9,948 nucleotides of DNA from Burkholderiales bacterium (GCA_947448105.1 CANFNE010000072.1:1-9948); one strand, 5' to 3'. Counted from the stretch's first letter, positions 1-7,221 are shown. The notes: generated from the sequence alone by a model not told the origin. Translations and numbers: made by a program.

Positions 1-762
1 CGTGTAGTAGGGATGGAAAGGAATGCCGTCCAGCGGGTGGCCGTCAGCGCCCTTGGTGGCTTTGATTTCCACGCCGTCGGGGTTGTTGGAGCCCACTTCA
101 TGCAAAGCGATGATGTGCGCCACCACCAAACCCAGCAGCACCAAAGGCACTGCAATCACGTGGAAGCTGAAGAAACGGTTCAAGGTGGCGTCGCCGACCA
201 CGTAATCGCCACGAATCAGCAAAGCCAGGTCGGGACCGACAAAGGGCACAGCGGCAAACAAATTCACAATCACCTGGGCGCCCCAGTAGCTCATCTGGCC
301 CCAAGGCAACAGATAACCCATGAAGGCCTCGGCCATCAGGCACAAGAAAATTCCGCAACCAAACAGCCAGACCAACTCGCGTGGCTTGCGGTAGCTGCCG
401 TAAATCAGGCCGCGGAACATGTGCATGTAAACCACGATGAAGAAGGCCGAAGCACCCGTGGAGTGCATATAGCGGATCAACCAGCCCCACGGCACGTCGC
501 GCATGATGTATTCGACCGACCCAAAGGCCAGCGCGGCATCAGGCTTGTAATGCATCACTAGGAAAATACCGGTGACGATCTGGATTACCAGCACCAAGGT
601 GGCCAGCGCACCAAAGATGTAGAAGAAGTTGAAGTTCTTTGGCGCGTAGTAATCGGCCATGTGCTCGTTGTAGAGCTTGCTCAGGGGAAAACGGTTGTCC
701 ACCCAGTTCAGCAGCTTGGCGCCAGCGGGCGCGTTGGGGGAGATTTCTTTCATTTCAGCCAT
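1..762 (-). CDS. petB: Cytochrome b subunit of the bc1 complex, N-terminal part (runs off left edge)
   Basis: This is the membrane subunit of ubiquinol:cytochrome c reductase (complex III), which carries both b hemes and the quinone sites. An open frame of 254 codons runs from the ATG at 762 to base 1 with no stop, so the C-terminal part, including the PEWY region and later helices, is outside the window. Visible are the first transmembrane helices and the two heme-ligand histidine pairs: H100 and H114 in helix B (in RYMHSTGASAFFIVVYMHMF) and H201 and H216 in helix D. The conserved LLPWGQMSYWGAQV stretch lies at about 151-164. The H201/H216 pair has 14 intervening residues, against 13 in alphaproteobacterial and mitochondrial proteins. 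The gene starts 21 bases after the petA stop, with a GGAG ribosome site at about 771-774, so it is surely co-transcribed with petA. petC is expected beyond the left edge. Confidence 0.97.
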   Translation of the reverse strand, partial: MAEMKEISPNAPAGAKLLNWVDNRFPLSKLYNEHMADYYAPKNFNFFYIFGALATLVLVIQIVTGIFLVMHYKPDAALAFGSVEYIMRDVPWGWLIRYMHSTGASAFFIVVYMHMFRGLIYGSYRKPRELVWLFGCGIFLCLMAEAFMGYLLPWGQMSYWGAQVIVNLFAAVPFVGPDLALLIRGDYVVGDATLNRFFSFHVIAVPLVLLGLVVAHIIALHEVGSNNPDGVEIKATKGADGHPLDGIPFHPYYT

Positions 763-783
763 GGTGTGCTCCGGAGGCGGGGG

Positions 784-1398
784 TCAGGCCTTGGTGTCTT
801 CGCCGATCAGCAGCTTGCTGTCGGAAAGGTACATATGTGGCGGAATTTCGAGGTTGTCAGGCGCGGGCTTGTTCTTGAACACGCGGCCGGCCATGTCAAA
901 GGTCGAACCATGGCAAGGGCACAAAAAGCCGCCCTTCCAATCGTCGGGCAGGGAAGCCTGGGCGCCGATCTGGAATTTGTCCGATGGCGAGCAGCCCAAG
1001 TGGGTGCAAATGCCAACGGCGACAAAAAATTCGGGCTTGATGGAGCGACCCACATTGCGCGCATACACGGGCGTGAACTCGTCTTGCTTGCGCTTGCTTT
1101 GCGGGTCGGCCAATGCGCCGTCCAGGGTTGGCAGGGCTGCCAGCTGCTCGGGCGTGCGACGCACCACCCAAACCGGCTTACCACGCCACTCGACGGTGAT
1201 TTTCTCGCCTGGTTTGATAGCGGAAATATCCACCTCAACCGCCGCACCGGCCGCTTTAGCGCGCTCGGAAGGCTGGAAAGTACTGACAAAAGGCACTGCG
1301 GTTGCTGCAGCGCCTGCGATGCCAACGCAGGAGGATGCAATGATCCAGGTGCGTTTGCTGGGGTCGTTCGGCTTGTTGCCGACGAGGGTGTCGCTCAT
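784..1398 (-). CDS. petA: Rieske iron-sulfur subunit of the cytochrome bc1 complex
   Basis: The 204-residue protein takes the first electron from ubiquinol at the Qo site and passes it to cytochrome c1. The 2Fe-2S cluster motifs are complete: CTHLGC at 131-136 and CPCHGS at 160-165. They give cluster ligands C131, H133, C160 and H163, and the C136-C162 disulfide pair. The N-terminus has a Tat-type signal anchor: SKRTWI at 14-19 followed by a hydrophobic helix at about 18-37. The twin-arginine pair is replaced by Lys-Arg (K15-R16). Membrane insertion by Tat is known for bacterial Rieske proteins, and the tatABC genes lie about 3.4 kb away. The start at 1398 is supported by a GAGG site at about 1406-1409, seven bases upstream. 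It is the first gene of the pet operon. Confidence 0.98.
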   Translation of the reverse strand: MSDTLVGNKPNDPSKRTWIIASSCVGIAGAAATAVPFVSTFQPSERAKAAGAAVEVDISAIKPGEKITVEWRGKPVWVVRRTPEQLAALPTLDGALADPQSKRKQDEFTPVYARNVGRSIKPEFFVAVGICTHLGCSPSDKFQIGAQASLPDDWKGGFLCPCHGSTFDMAGRVFKNKPAPDNLEIPPHMYLSDSKLLIGEDTKA

Positions 1399-1437
1399 GA
1401 GAATCCTCAGGAAAAATCACTACGTGGGAAGCACGGG

Positions 1438-1466
1438 ATTGTAGCTGACCGCCAAGACACACCGTG
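1438..1466 (-). promoter_or_regulatory. Candidate promoter of the petAB(C) operon
   Basis: The 123-base gap between pdxA and petA contains TACAAT on the minus strand (1443 down to 1438), inside the sequence GCTACAATCCC. It would place a transcript start about 30 bases before the petA ATG, with a GAGG ribosome site in between. The -35 position (1461-1466, reading CACGGT) fits the consensus poorly, so an activator or simply weak -35 recognition is possible. The call rests on the -10 box and on its position at the head of the operon. Confidence 0.35.
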
Positions 1467-1506
1467 CTGCGCCTGGCCGCCTCAAGCGCGTGGCGCGCCA
1501 TGGTGC

Positions 1507-1537
1507 GGCTCTTGGGCCCCCTCAGGCCCCCGGAGCC
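1507..1537 (-). terminator. Hairpin over the pdxA stop codon, possible terminator
   Basis: Bases 1507-1511 pair with 1533-1537 (GGCTC/GAGCC), and 1514-1518 pair with 1525-1529 (GGGCC/GGCCC). This makes a ten-pair two-stage hairpin with a six-base loop and a small internal loop. It covers the pdxA stop codon (1522-1524). No T run follows on the minus strand, so it is not a classic intrinsic terminator. It may pause or stabilise the end of the pdxA transcript. Confidence 0.3.
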
Positions 1538-2592
1538 GCCAATTGGCACGCCATGCGCACGGCGGCGATCAGGCTGGCTGGGTCGGCGCGGCCCAAACCG
1601 GCGATATCAAAAGCCGTGCCATGGTCCGGGCTGGTGCGCACCAGCGGTAAACCCAGGGTGACGTTCACGCCCTGCTCCACGCCCAGGTATTTCACCGGAA
1701 TCAGGCCCTGGTCGTGGTACATGGCCAGCACCACGTCAAATTCCGACGCTACGCCGGGGCGCGCGCGGGCGCGCATGAACACGGTGTCTGGCGCCCAGGG
1801 GCCGCTGGCGTCACAGCCCCGGGCGCGCGCTGCGGCAATCGCCGGGGCAATGGTGCGAATCTCTTCGTCACCAAACAATCCGCCCTCGCCCGCATGGGGG
1901 TTCATCCCCGCCACCGCAATGCGCGGCGCCCGCCCCAGCACCGCCTGCAGGGCGCGGTGCGTGATCAGGAGCGACTGCAGCACGTTGTCAAAGGTCACCG
2001 CCTCCAGCGCCTGGCGCAGTGACAGGTGGATGCTGACCAGCACTGTGCGCAACTCCTCATTGGCCAGCATCATGCGCACGGGCAGCTGCGTCACGGTGGT
2101 GTGCAGGTGCTCTGCGGCCAGCGCCTGCAGCATTTCGGTATGGCCGGGGTAGTTGCTGTAGGGCGCGCCGGCGGCGTGCAAGGCCTCTTTGTGCAAAGGC
2201 GCAGTCACCAGCGCCGAAATCTCACCTTGCAGTGCCTGTTGGGCGGCCCAGGTCACGCAGCGCCCGGCAAATTCACCCGCCACCGCGCTGACTTGGCCCA
2301 TGGCCACGGGCGCTAAGGGCGCTCCGACCTGCAGCACGGGCAAGCAGCGCGGCGGCAGCTGCAGTACCTCCGTGGGGTGCGCAATTTGCGCCACCGGCCA
2401 CGCGGGCGCGCCAGAGTCTGCCACCAGCGCCAGCGCGCGGCGCATGGTGGCCACGTCGCCCGCCACAAAACAGGAACGCAGCAGCGCAGGCTCGGCCATA
2501 AAGGCCTTGGCGATGATTTCCGGGCCAATGCCAGCGGCGTCACCCAGGGTGATGGCAATCGGCAAGTCGTGGACGGTAGAGGTCATGGTCAT
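1522..2592 (-). CDS. pdxA: PdxA-family 4-phosphate dehydrogenase (4-hydroxythreonine-4-phosphate dehydrogenase or relative)
   Basis: PdxA oxidises 4-phosphohydroxy-L-threonine with NAD in pyridoxal phosphate synthesis. The 356-residue frame has the family's N-terminal signature TLGDAAGIGPE (15-25), the lysine in APLHKEAL (131-138), and NPHAGEGG (231-238). All three metal-binding histidines are present: H151 in PGHTE, H189 in IHLSLR and H293 in MYHDQG. VNVTLGLPLVRTSPDHGTAF follows at about 309-328. The longer open frame to 2778 is rejected because it overlaps the Nif3 gene and adds low-complexity sequence. Two in-frame ATGs lie at 2592 and 2586; neither has a clear ribosome site, and the shorter start gives 354 residues. 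The gene lies 56 bases after the Nif3-like gene and 123 before petA. Burkholderiales can carry more than one PdxA-like protein, and some relatives act on D-threonate or D-erythronate phosphates. The family is therefore sure but the exact substrate is not. Confidence 0.93.
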   Translation of the reverse strand: MTMTSTVHDLPIAITLGDAAGIGPEIIAKAFMAEPALLRSCFVAGDVATMRRALALVADSGAPAWPVAQIAHPTEVLQLPPRCLPVLQVGAPLAPVAMGQVSAVAGEFAGRCVTWAAQQALQGEISALVTAPLHKEALHAAGAPYSNYPGHTEMLQALAAEHLHTTVTQLPVRMMLANEELRTVLVSIHLSLRQALEAVTFDNVLQSLLITHRALQAVLGRAPRIAVAGMNPHAGEGGLFGDEEIRTIAPAIAAARARGCDASGPWAPDTVFMRARARPGVASEFDVVLAMYHDQGLIPVKYLGVEQGVNVTLGLPLVRTSPDHGTAFDIAGLGRADPASLIAAVRMACQLAAPGA

Positions 2593-2648
2593 CAGGCAAG
2601 CGCAGTAAAAAGGGACGTCCCGGCGGCGTGGGGTCGGGCCAGGGCCGT

Positions 2649-3404
2649 TCAGGCCGGGTTGTCGATATCGATAAAGGTGTGCGCCAGCCCCAGCTGCAGC
2701 GCCACCTGGTGCGCCACCGCCTGCACACCGTAGCGTTCGCTGGCATGGTGGCCGCAGGCGATATAGGCCACGCCGCATTCGCGGGCGTAGTGGGCCTGGG
2801 GTTCGGAAATTTCGCCGGTGATAAAGGCCTCGGCGCCGGCGGCGATGGCGGCTTCAAAGTAGCCTTGTGCCCCGCCGGTGCACCAGGCGATACGCCGCAC
2901 CGGCCCGGGTTTACCCGCCACCAGCACCACCGCGCGGCCCAGCACGGACTGCACGTGGGCGGCCAATGCGGCAGCGTTGGCGAAACTGCCCTGGGTCGGC
3001 TCGCCCATCCAGCCCAGTTGCTGTTCGCCAAAGCGCGTTTGCCCGGCCAGACCCAGACGCATGCCAAGCTGCGCGTTATTGCCCCATTCCTGGTGGGCGT
3101 CCAGGGGCAGGTGGTAGGCGAACAGATGGATATCGTGCGCCAGCAGCAGCGCCAGGCGCTGGCGCATCCAGCCGGTCACGCAGCCGTCGTGGCCGCGCCA
3201 AAAAAGACCGTGGTGCACCAAGATCGCATCGGCGTCCTGGGCCACCGCCGCTTCAATCAGCGCCAGGCTGGCGGTGACACCGCTGACAAGTTTGCGCACC
3301 GGGCGTCGGCCCTCGACTTGCAGGCCGTTGGGGCCGTAGTCCTTGAAGCGCGCAGGCTCGAGCATGGCATCAAAGGCGGTTAACAGGTCGGTATGGTGCT
3401 TCAT
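2649..3404 (-). CDS. Nif3-like dinuclear metal centre protein (YbgI/DUF34 family)
   Basis: The 251-residue protein belongs to the Nif3/YbgI family, which forms toroidal hexamers with a two-metal site in each subunit. Its cellular role is unsettled, although it is often labelled GTP cyclohydrolase 1 type 2 homologue. Signature segments are DYGPNGLQVEG (22-32), ILVHHGLFW (61-69), AYHLPLDAH (96-104) and GHHASERYG (218-226). By comparison with E. coli YbgI, the likely metal ligands are H64, H65, D102, H219 and E223, all present. The length matches the short family type without an inserted PII-like domain. No clear ribosome site precedes the ATG at 3404, but the start fits the family's N-terminus. 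It diverges from the protease gene and leads into pdxA 56 bases downstream, so the two are probably co-transcribed. A functional link to pdxA or pet is not shown by the sequence. Confidence 0.95.
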   Translation of the reverse strand: MKHHTDLLTAFDAMLEPARFKDYGPNGLQVEGRRPVRKLVSGVTASLALIEAAVAQDADAILVHHGLFWRGHDGCVTGWMRQRLALLLAHDIHLFAYHLPLDAHQEWGNNAQLGMRLGLAGQTRFGEQQLGWMGEPTQGSFANAAALAAHVQSVLGRAVVLVAGKPGPVRRIAWCTGGAQGYFEAAIAAGAEAFITGEISEPQAHYARECGVAYIACGHHASERYGVQAVAHQVALQLGLAHTFIDIDNPA

Positions 3405-3610
3405 GGTCGCGCCGCAAGGCTTGGTTTGGCTGTCAAAAAGACTCCGTCAGCGGCAAACAGGCAAGGCCGCCTGTGCCGCCGCTGCAGACGAAGCGCCATT
3501 ATCAGACCCCCATGCAGCTATGACCCGGCGCAGCACCTGGCTCGGGGGCGCAACCTACAATTTAAGCCTTCGCAGCGCCGACTGCGCATGCACCACCGGA
3601 TCGGACTTTC
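3405..3610. promoter_or_regulatory. Divergent intergenic region with candidate promoters for the Nif3-like and protease genes
   Basis: These 206 bases are the longest gap in the window and separate two divergent genes, so both promoters should lie here. For the plus strand, CTACAATTTAAG contains a -10-like TACAAT at 3556-3561, about 50 bases before the protease ATG; the -35 position is poor. For the minus strand, GATAAT at 3503 down to 3498 is a possible -10 box, about 95 bases before the Nif3-like ATG, with a weak GGGTCA 17 bases upstream. A perfect TTGACA also occurs on the minus strand near 3431-3436 but has no -10 box at the right distance. I see no sigma-E-type promoter and no structured RNA. 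Confidence 0.3.
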
Positions 3611-4749
<1,139 letters not shown>

Positions 4750-4753
<4 letters not shown>

Positions 4754-4811
4754 AAAACGGCGCGTTTCAGGCTTGGTCCGCGCGGGCCGCCGGATTCAGG
4801 ATTCGGCGGCC
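4750..4811. terminator. Two hairpins between the convergent protease and tatC genes, possible bidirectional terminator
   Basis: Only 42 bases separate the two stop codons. A perfect 8-bp inverted repeat (GGCCGCCG at 4785-4792 with CGGCGGCC at 4804-4811, 11-base loop) spans the tatC stop. A second, weaker hairpin (CTGAAA at 4750-4755 with TTTCAG at 4765-4770) spans the protease stop. Neither has a clear T run on either strand, so termination may be factor-assisted. Confidence 0.4.
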
Positions 4812-5590
4812 GCAGCCGGTTCGGCGTCAGGGGCCTGGGTGTGTCGGATAAAGATTTGCGCCGCCCAGATGCCAATTTCATACAAGATGCACATCGGCAC
4901 CAGCAGCGCCAGCATGGACACCGGGTCGGGCGGCGTCACCAGCCCCGCAACCGCTGCCGCCGCTACGATGAAGTAGGTGCGAAACGCCTTGAGTTGCGCC
5001 ACGGTAACCACATTCATGCGCGCCAGGATCACCACCACGATGGGCACCTCAAAGGCCACGCCAAACGCAATAAACATGGTGATGACGAAGTCCAGATAGG
5101 CCTCAATATCAGGGCTGACGGAGACTGAAGCCGGCGCCATTTTCTGGATGGCTGGAAAAGCCTGACCAAAGACAAAAAAGTAGCAAAACGCCGCGCCGGC
5201 ATAAAACAACACCGTGCTGGCCGCCACCAGAGGCAGCACCAGCTTTTTCTCGTGCTTGTACAGGCCAGGCGCCACAAAAGCCCAGACCTGGTACAGGATC
5301 CAAGGGAGCGCCATGGCAATCGCCGCCATCACCGACACTTTGATCGGTACCAAAAAGGGCGACACCACGCCCACCGCAATCATTTTGGAGCCCTCGGGCA
5401 GCGCACGCACCAAAGGCATGGCCAACAAATCGTACAACTTGGACGGCCCCGGATAGAACACCAGCACCGCGAACACGGCGGCAATGCCGTAGATCGCGCG
5501 CAGCAAGCGGTCGCGCAATTCAAACAGGTGCTGTACGAACGGTTGCTCGGTGCCCGCGAGTTCGTCGTCTTTGGAGCCGGCGTCGTTCAT
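4796..5590 (-). CDS. tatC: Sec-independent protein translocase subunit TatC
   Basis: TatC is the six-helix inner-membrane receptor that, with TatB, binds twin-arginine signal peptides. The 264-residue protein has the N-terminal signature HLFELRDRLL (21-30, with E24), then the conserved WAFVAPGLYKHEKK loop (103-116), whose E114 matches the signal-peptide-binding glutamate E103 of E. coli. FGVAFEVP follows (176-183, E181), then VTPPDPVSMLAL (218-229, D222). Six hydrophobic segments can be seen. It starts with an ATG that overlaps the tatB stop in an ATGA (5587-5590) and has no ribosome site of its own, which suggests translational coupling to tatB. The C-terminal tail is Ala/Glu-rich, and its stop codon lies in the hairpin shared with the convergent protease gene. 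Confidence 0.98.
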   Translation of the reverse strand: MNDAGSKDDELAGTEQPFVQHLFELRDRLLRAIYGIAAVFAVLVFYPGPSKLYDLLAMPLVRALPEGSKMIAVGVVSPFLVPIKVSVMAAIAMALPWILYQVWAFVAPGLYKHEKKLVLPLVAASTVLFYAGAAFCYFFVFGQAFPAIQKMAPASVSVSPDIEAYLDFVITMFIAFGVAFEVPIVVVILARMNVVTVAQLKAFRTYFIVAAAAVAGLVTPPDPVSMLALLVPMCILYEIGIWAAQIFIRHTQAPDAEPAAAAES

Positions 5591-6045
5591 GGATTTACTT
5601 TGGGTGGCCGAAAGCGCGCCACCCGGGCCGCGCCCGACAGGGCCTTGGTGCGGGTGCCGGAGCGGGCTTTGTACCAGTGGGGAGTGGCGCTGATTTTGGA
5701 GCGCCAGCGTTTTTTGGGCAGCTGGTGAACGGAGTAGTAAGGCAGGGGCACCGCCTCCTGGCCCGAATACGTCGCAGCTGACCAGGTTTTCTGCACCTCG
5801 TCGGCGCTGCTTTGAATCGAGGTTTCGACCGCTTGCGCGGCGGTTTCCATCGTGTCCTTCATTTTGCGCAGCTCTTCAAGGTCAATCGAGCGGTTGACCT
5901 CTTCTTTCACGTCGGCCACGTAGCGGCGCGCCCGTCCGAGCAGCGTGCCCAGGGTTTTGGCCAAACCGGGCAGCTTTTCCGGGCCAATCACGATCAGCGC
6001 AATGCCGCCGACGATGGCAAGCTTGGTCACACCAATATCAAACAC
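5587..6045 (-). CDS. tatB: Sec-independent protein translocase subunit TatB
   Basis: TatB is the single-span partner of TatC in the Tat substrate receptor. The 152-residue protein begins MFDIGVTKLAIV and has the GPEKLP hinge at 21-26 after the hydrophobic helix. An amphipathic helix follows at about 27-50, then a charged coil to about 85. Residue 8 is lysine where E. coli TatB has glutamate. The last 45 residues are strongly basic (for example PKKRWRSK at about 109-116, YKARSGTRTK at about 124-133, and ARVARFRPPK near the end), unlike the E. coli tail. The start is GTG at 6045. An ATG at 6052 is in another frame and meets a stop after four codons. The gene lies 44 bases after tatA and overlaps tatC by four bases. 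Confidence 0.95.
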   Translation of the reverse strand: MFDIGVTKLAIVGGIALIVIGPEKLPGLAKTLGTLLGRARRYVADVKEEVNRSIDLEELRKMKDTMETAAQAVETSIQSSADEVQKTWSAATYSGQEAVPLPYYSVHQLPKKRWRSKISATPHWYKARSGTRTKALSGAARVARFRPPKVNP

Positions 6046-6060
6046 TAAACATCCATCCCT
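6043..6060 (-). promoter_or_regulatory. tatB ribosome site and GTG start
   Basis: On the minus strand the leader reads AGGGATGGATGTTTAGTG. The purine run AGGGA (6060 down to 6056) is ten bases from the GTG at 6045 and only three from the out-of-frame ATG at 6052. The spacing therefore favours the GTG. The MFDIG start of the resulting protein matches the TatB family. Confidence 0.6.
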
Positions 6061-6089
6061 GGCACGGCGCTGCGTTCATCCAAACACAT

Positions 6090-6326
6090 TCAGTGCTTGG
6101 CTTTTGCTTCAACGTCAATCGTTTCCTTGGCCGCCGGGGCGTTAGCCGCGACTTGCTGCGCCGGAGCCGCTGCGTCAGCGGGCTTTTCACCACCGTCTTT
6201 CATGCCGTCCTTGAAACCTTTGACGGCGCCGCCGAGGTCCGCGCCGATATTGCGCAGTTTCTTGGTACCGAAAATCACAACGATGATGACCAAAAATATG
6301 ATCAGGTGCGTGGTTGATAAACCCAT
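6090..6326 (-). CDS. tatA: Sec-independent protein translocase subunit TatA
   Basis: TatA multimers form the protein-conducting element of the twin-arginine pathway. The 78-residue protein has a single N-terminal membrane helix (about 6-20), the FGTKKL hinge at 19-24, and the amphipathic helix RNIGADLGGAVKGFKDGMKD (25-44). A flexible Ala/Pro-rich tail ends in lysines and histidine. The start at 6326 is fixed by a textbook AGGAGG five bases upstream. It is the first gene of tatABC. The gap of 65 bases to hinT contains a possible promoter, so the tat genes may be transcribed both alone and by read-through from the his-hinT side. Confidence 0.97.
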   Translation of the reverse strand: MGLSTTHLIIFLVIIVVIFGTKKLRNIGADLGGAVKGFKDGMKDGGEKPADAAAPAQQVAANAPAAKETIDVEAKAKH

Positions 6327-6357
6327 ACGTTCCTCCTAATAAGTAAGCAGAATTCTA
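6327..6357 (-). promoter_or_regulatory. tatA Shine-Dalgarno site and candidate -10 box
   Basis: AGGAGG on the minus strand (6337 down to 6332) sits five bases before the tatA ATG and is the strongest ribosome site in the window. TAGAAT (6357 down to 6352) matches the -10 consensus at five of six positions and would give a leader of roughly 20 bases. No good -35 box lies 16-18 bases upstream, so the promoter call is tentative while the ribosome site is firm. Confidence 0.4.
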
Positions 6358-6360
6358 GTC

Positions 6361-6389
6361 GCCGCCCGGCACCGGCGTCGGTATGCGGC
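6361..6389 (-). terminator. GC-rich hairpin between hinT and tatA
   Basis: GCCGC (6361-6365) pairs with GCGGC (6385-6389), and inside it ACCG (6371-6374) pairs with CGGT (6379-6382). It lies just after the hinT stop and before the candidate tatA -10 box. No T run follows, so it may be a weak or factor-dependent terminator or an mRNA-processing site. Confidence 0.25.
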
Positions 6390-6391
6390 CT

Positions 6392-6787
6392 TTAACCGCG
6401 CAACCAGGGGCGCGAACCGCCCATGATATGGAAATGCAAGTGGCGCACCTCTTGTCCGCCCTCGACGCCGGTGTTGGTCACCAGGCGGTAGCCGCCCTCG
6501 GGGTAAGGATTGCAGCCTTCTTGCAAAGCAAGTTGGGGCACGAGCGCCATCATGCGCCCCATGAGGCTGGCATGGTCCTGGGTAATGTGGGCCATAGACG
6601 CAATGTGCTGTTTCGGGATCAGCAAGAAGTGCACCGGCGCCCAGGGCGCGATGTCGTGAAAGGCATAAAACTCTTCATCCTCAAACACTGCGCGCGACGG
6701 GATTTGTTTGGCCACGATCTTGCAAAACAGGCAATTCGGGTCGTGGTCGGGCGCGTGGCTGGCGTAGTGCGGGGAAATATGGCTCAT
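6392..6787 (-). CDS. hinT: HIT-family purine nucleotide hydrolase (HinT-like)
   Basis: The 131-residue histidine-triad protein should hydrolyse nucleoside phosphoramidates and AMP conjugates in the cytoplasm. The triad is HLHFHIMGG at 116-124 (H116, H118, H120), and CLFCKI at 19-24 has the CxxC pair of a zinc site. The segment HFLLIPKQHIASM at 53-65 and a WLRG end also fit the family. The ATG at 6787 is preferred; the open frame continues to 6949, but that extension lies over hisE and reads as low-complexity sequence. No Shine-Dalgarno site precedes the start. Instead there is a pyrimidine-rich leader with a tandem 9-base repeat. hinT next to hisE and tatA is a usual arrangement in betaproteobacteria, as far as I recall. 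The gene is 34 bases from hisE. Confidence 0.95.
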   Translation of the reverse strand: MSHISPHYASHAPDHDPNCLFCKIVAKQIPSRAVFEDEEFYAFHDIAPWAPVHFLLIPKQHIASMAHITQDHASLMGRMMALVPQLALQEGCNPYPEGGYRLVTNTGVEGGQEVRHLHFHIMGGSRPWLRG

Positions 6788-6789
6788 GA

Positions 6790-6807
6790 GACGAAAAAGA
6801 CGAAAAA
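6790..6807. repeat. Tandem 9-bp repeat in the hinT leader
   Basis: GACGAAAAA occurs twice in direct succession (6790-6798 and 6799-6807) and is followed by more A-rich sequence to about 6813. On the mRNA strand this is a pyrimidine tract directly upstream of the hinT ATG, in the place where a ribosome site would be expected. Confidence 0.75.
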
Positions 6808-6821
6808 AGAAAAGTGAACGA

Positions 6822-7217
6822 TCAGCCGCCCTGGGCGTCGCGCAGCAAGGCCTTGCGCAAGGCCTTTTCTTCGATGCCGCTGGTGCCAGCGCGGCGCTCG
6901 AGTTCAGCCACCACATCAGAAGGCGACAAGTCGTAATGCGCCAGCGCAATCAGACAGTGAAACCACAGATCCGCCACTTCATAGACGATCTTGGTGCGCT
7001 CACCCCCATGGTCGGCGTCTTTGGCGGCCATCACCACCTCGGTGGCTTCTTCGCCGATTTTCTTCAGGAAGGCGTCCGGGCCCTGGTGCAACAGGCGGGC
7101 CACGTAGCTGGCACCGGGATCGCCCCCGTTGGCAGCCTTGCGGCTTTCGATCACGGCGGCCAGGCGCGCCAGGGCGTCCTGGGAAAGGGGTTTCAGTGCA
7201 GGCGCTGGGGCGGTCAT
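6822..7217 (-). CDS. hisE: Phosphoribosyl-ATP pyrophosphatase
   Basis: HisE removes pyrophosphate from phosphoribosyl-ATP, the second step of histidine synthesis. The 131-residue protein has the all-alpha MazG-like signature with acidic metal ligands: DAFLKKIGEEATEVVMAAKD (48-67), then VYEVADLWFHCLIAL (78-92) with E80 and D83. It is a separate gene, not fused to hisI as in enterobacteria. The N-terminus is about 20-25 residues longer than the minimal HisE core. It begins four bases after the hisI stop without a good ribosome site, consistent with coupling to hisI. Confidence 0.97.
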   Translation of the reverse strand: MTAPAPALKPLSQDALARLAAVIESRKAANGGDPGASYVARLLHQGPDAFLKKIGEEATEVVMAAKDADHGGERTKIVYEVADLWFHCLIALAHYDLSPSDVVAELERRAGTSGIEEKALRKALLRDAQGG

Positions 7218-7221
7218 GGGC

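Noticed and set aside
1491..1500. Palindrome TGGCGCGCCA in the pdxA-petA gap as an operator
   Set aside because: A single GC-rich 10-bp palindrome is expected by chance in such sequence, and it lies upstream of the likely promoter without a second copy.
661..1650. Plus-strand open frame of 329 codons opposite petA
   Set aside because: It is antisense to a complete Rieske gene with full cluster motifs. Its translation has no family-like features, and long antisense frames are common at this GC content.
2593..2778. N-terminal extension of pdxA
   Set aside because: It reads as Arg/Gly/Pro-rich sequence, overlaps the Nif3-like gene by 130 bases and has no counterpart in the family. The ATG at 2592 is preferred.
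6788..6949. N-terminal extension of hinT
   Set aside because: It overlaps hisE and has no HIT-family resemblance. The ATG at 6787 gives a normal family length.
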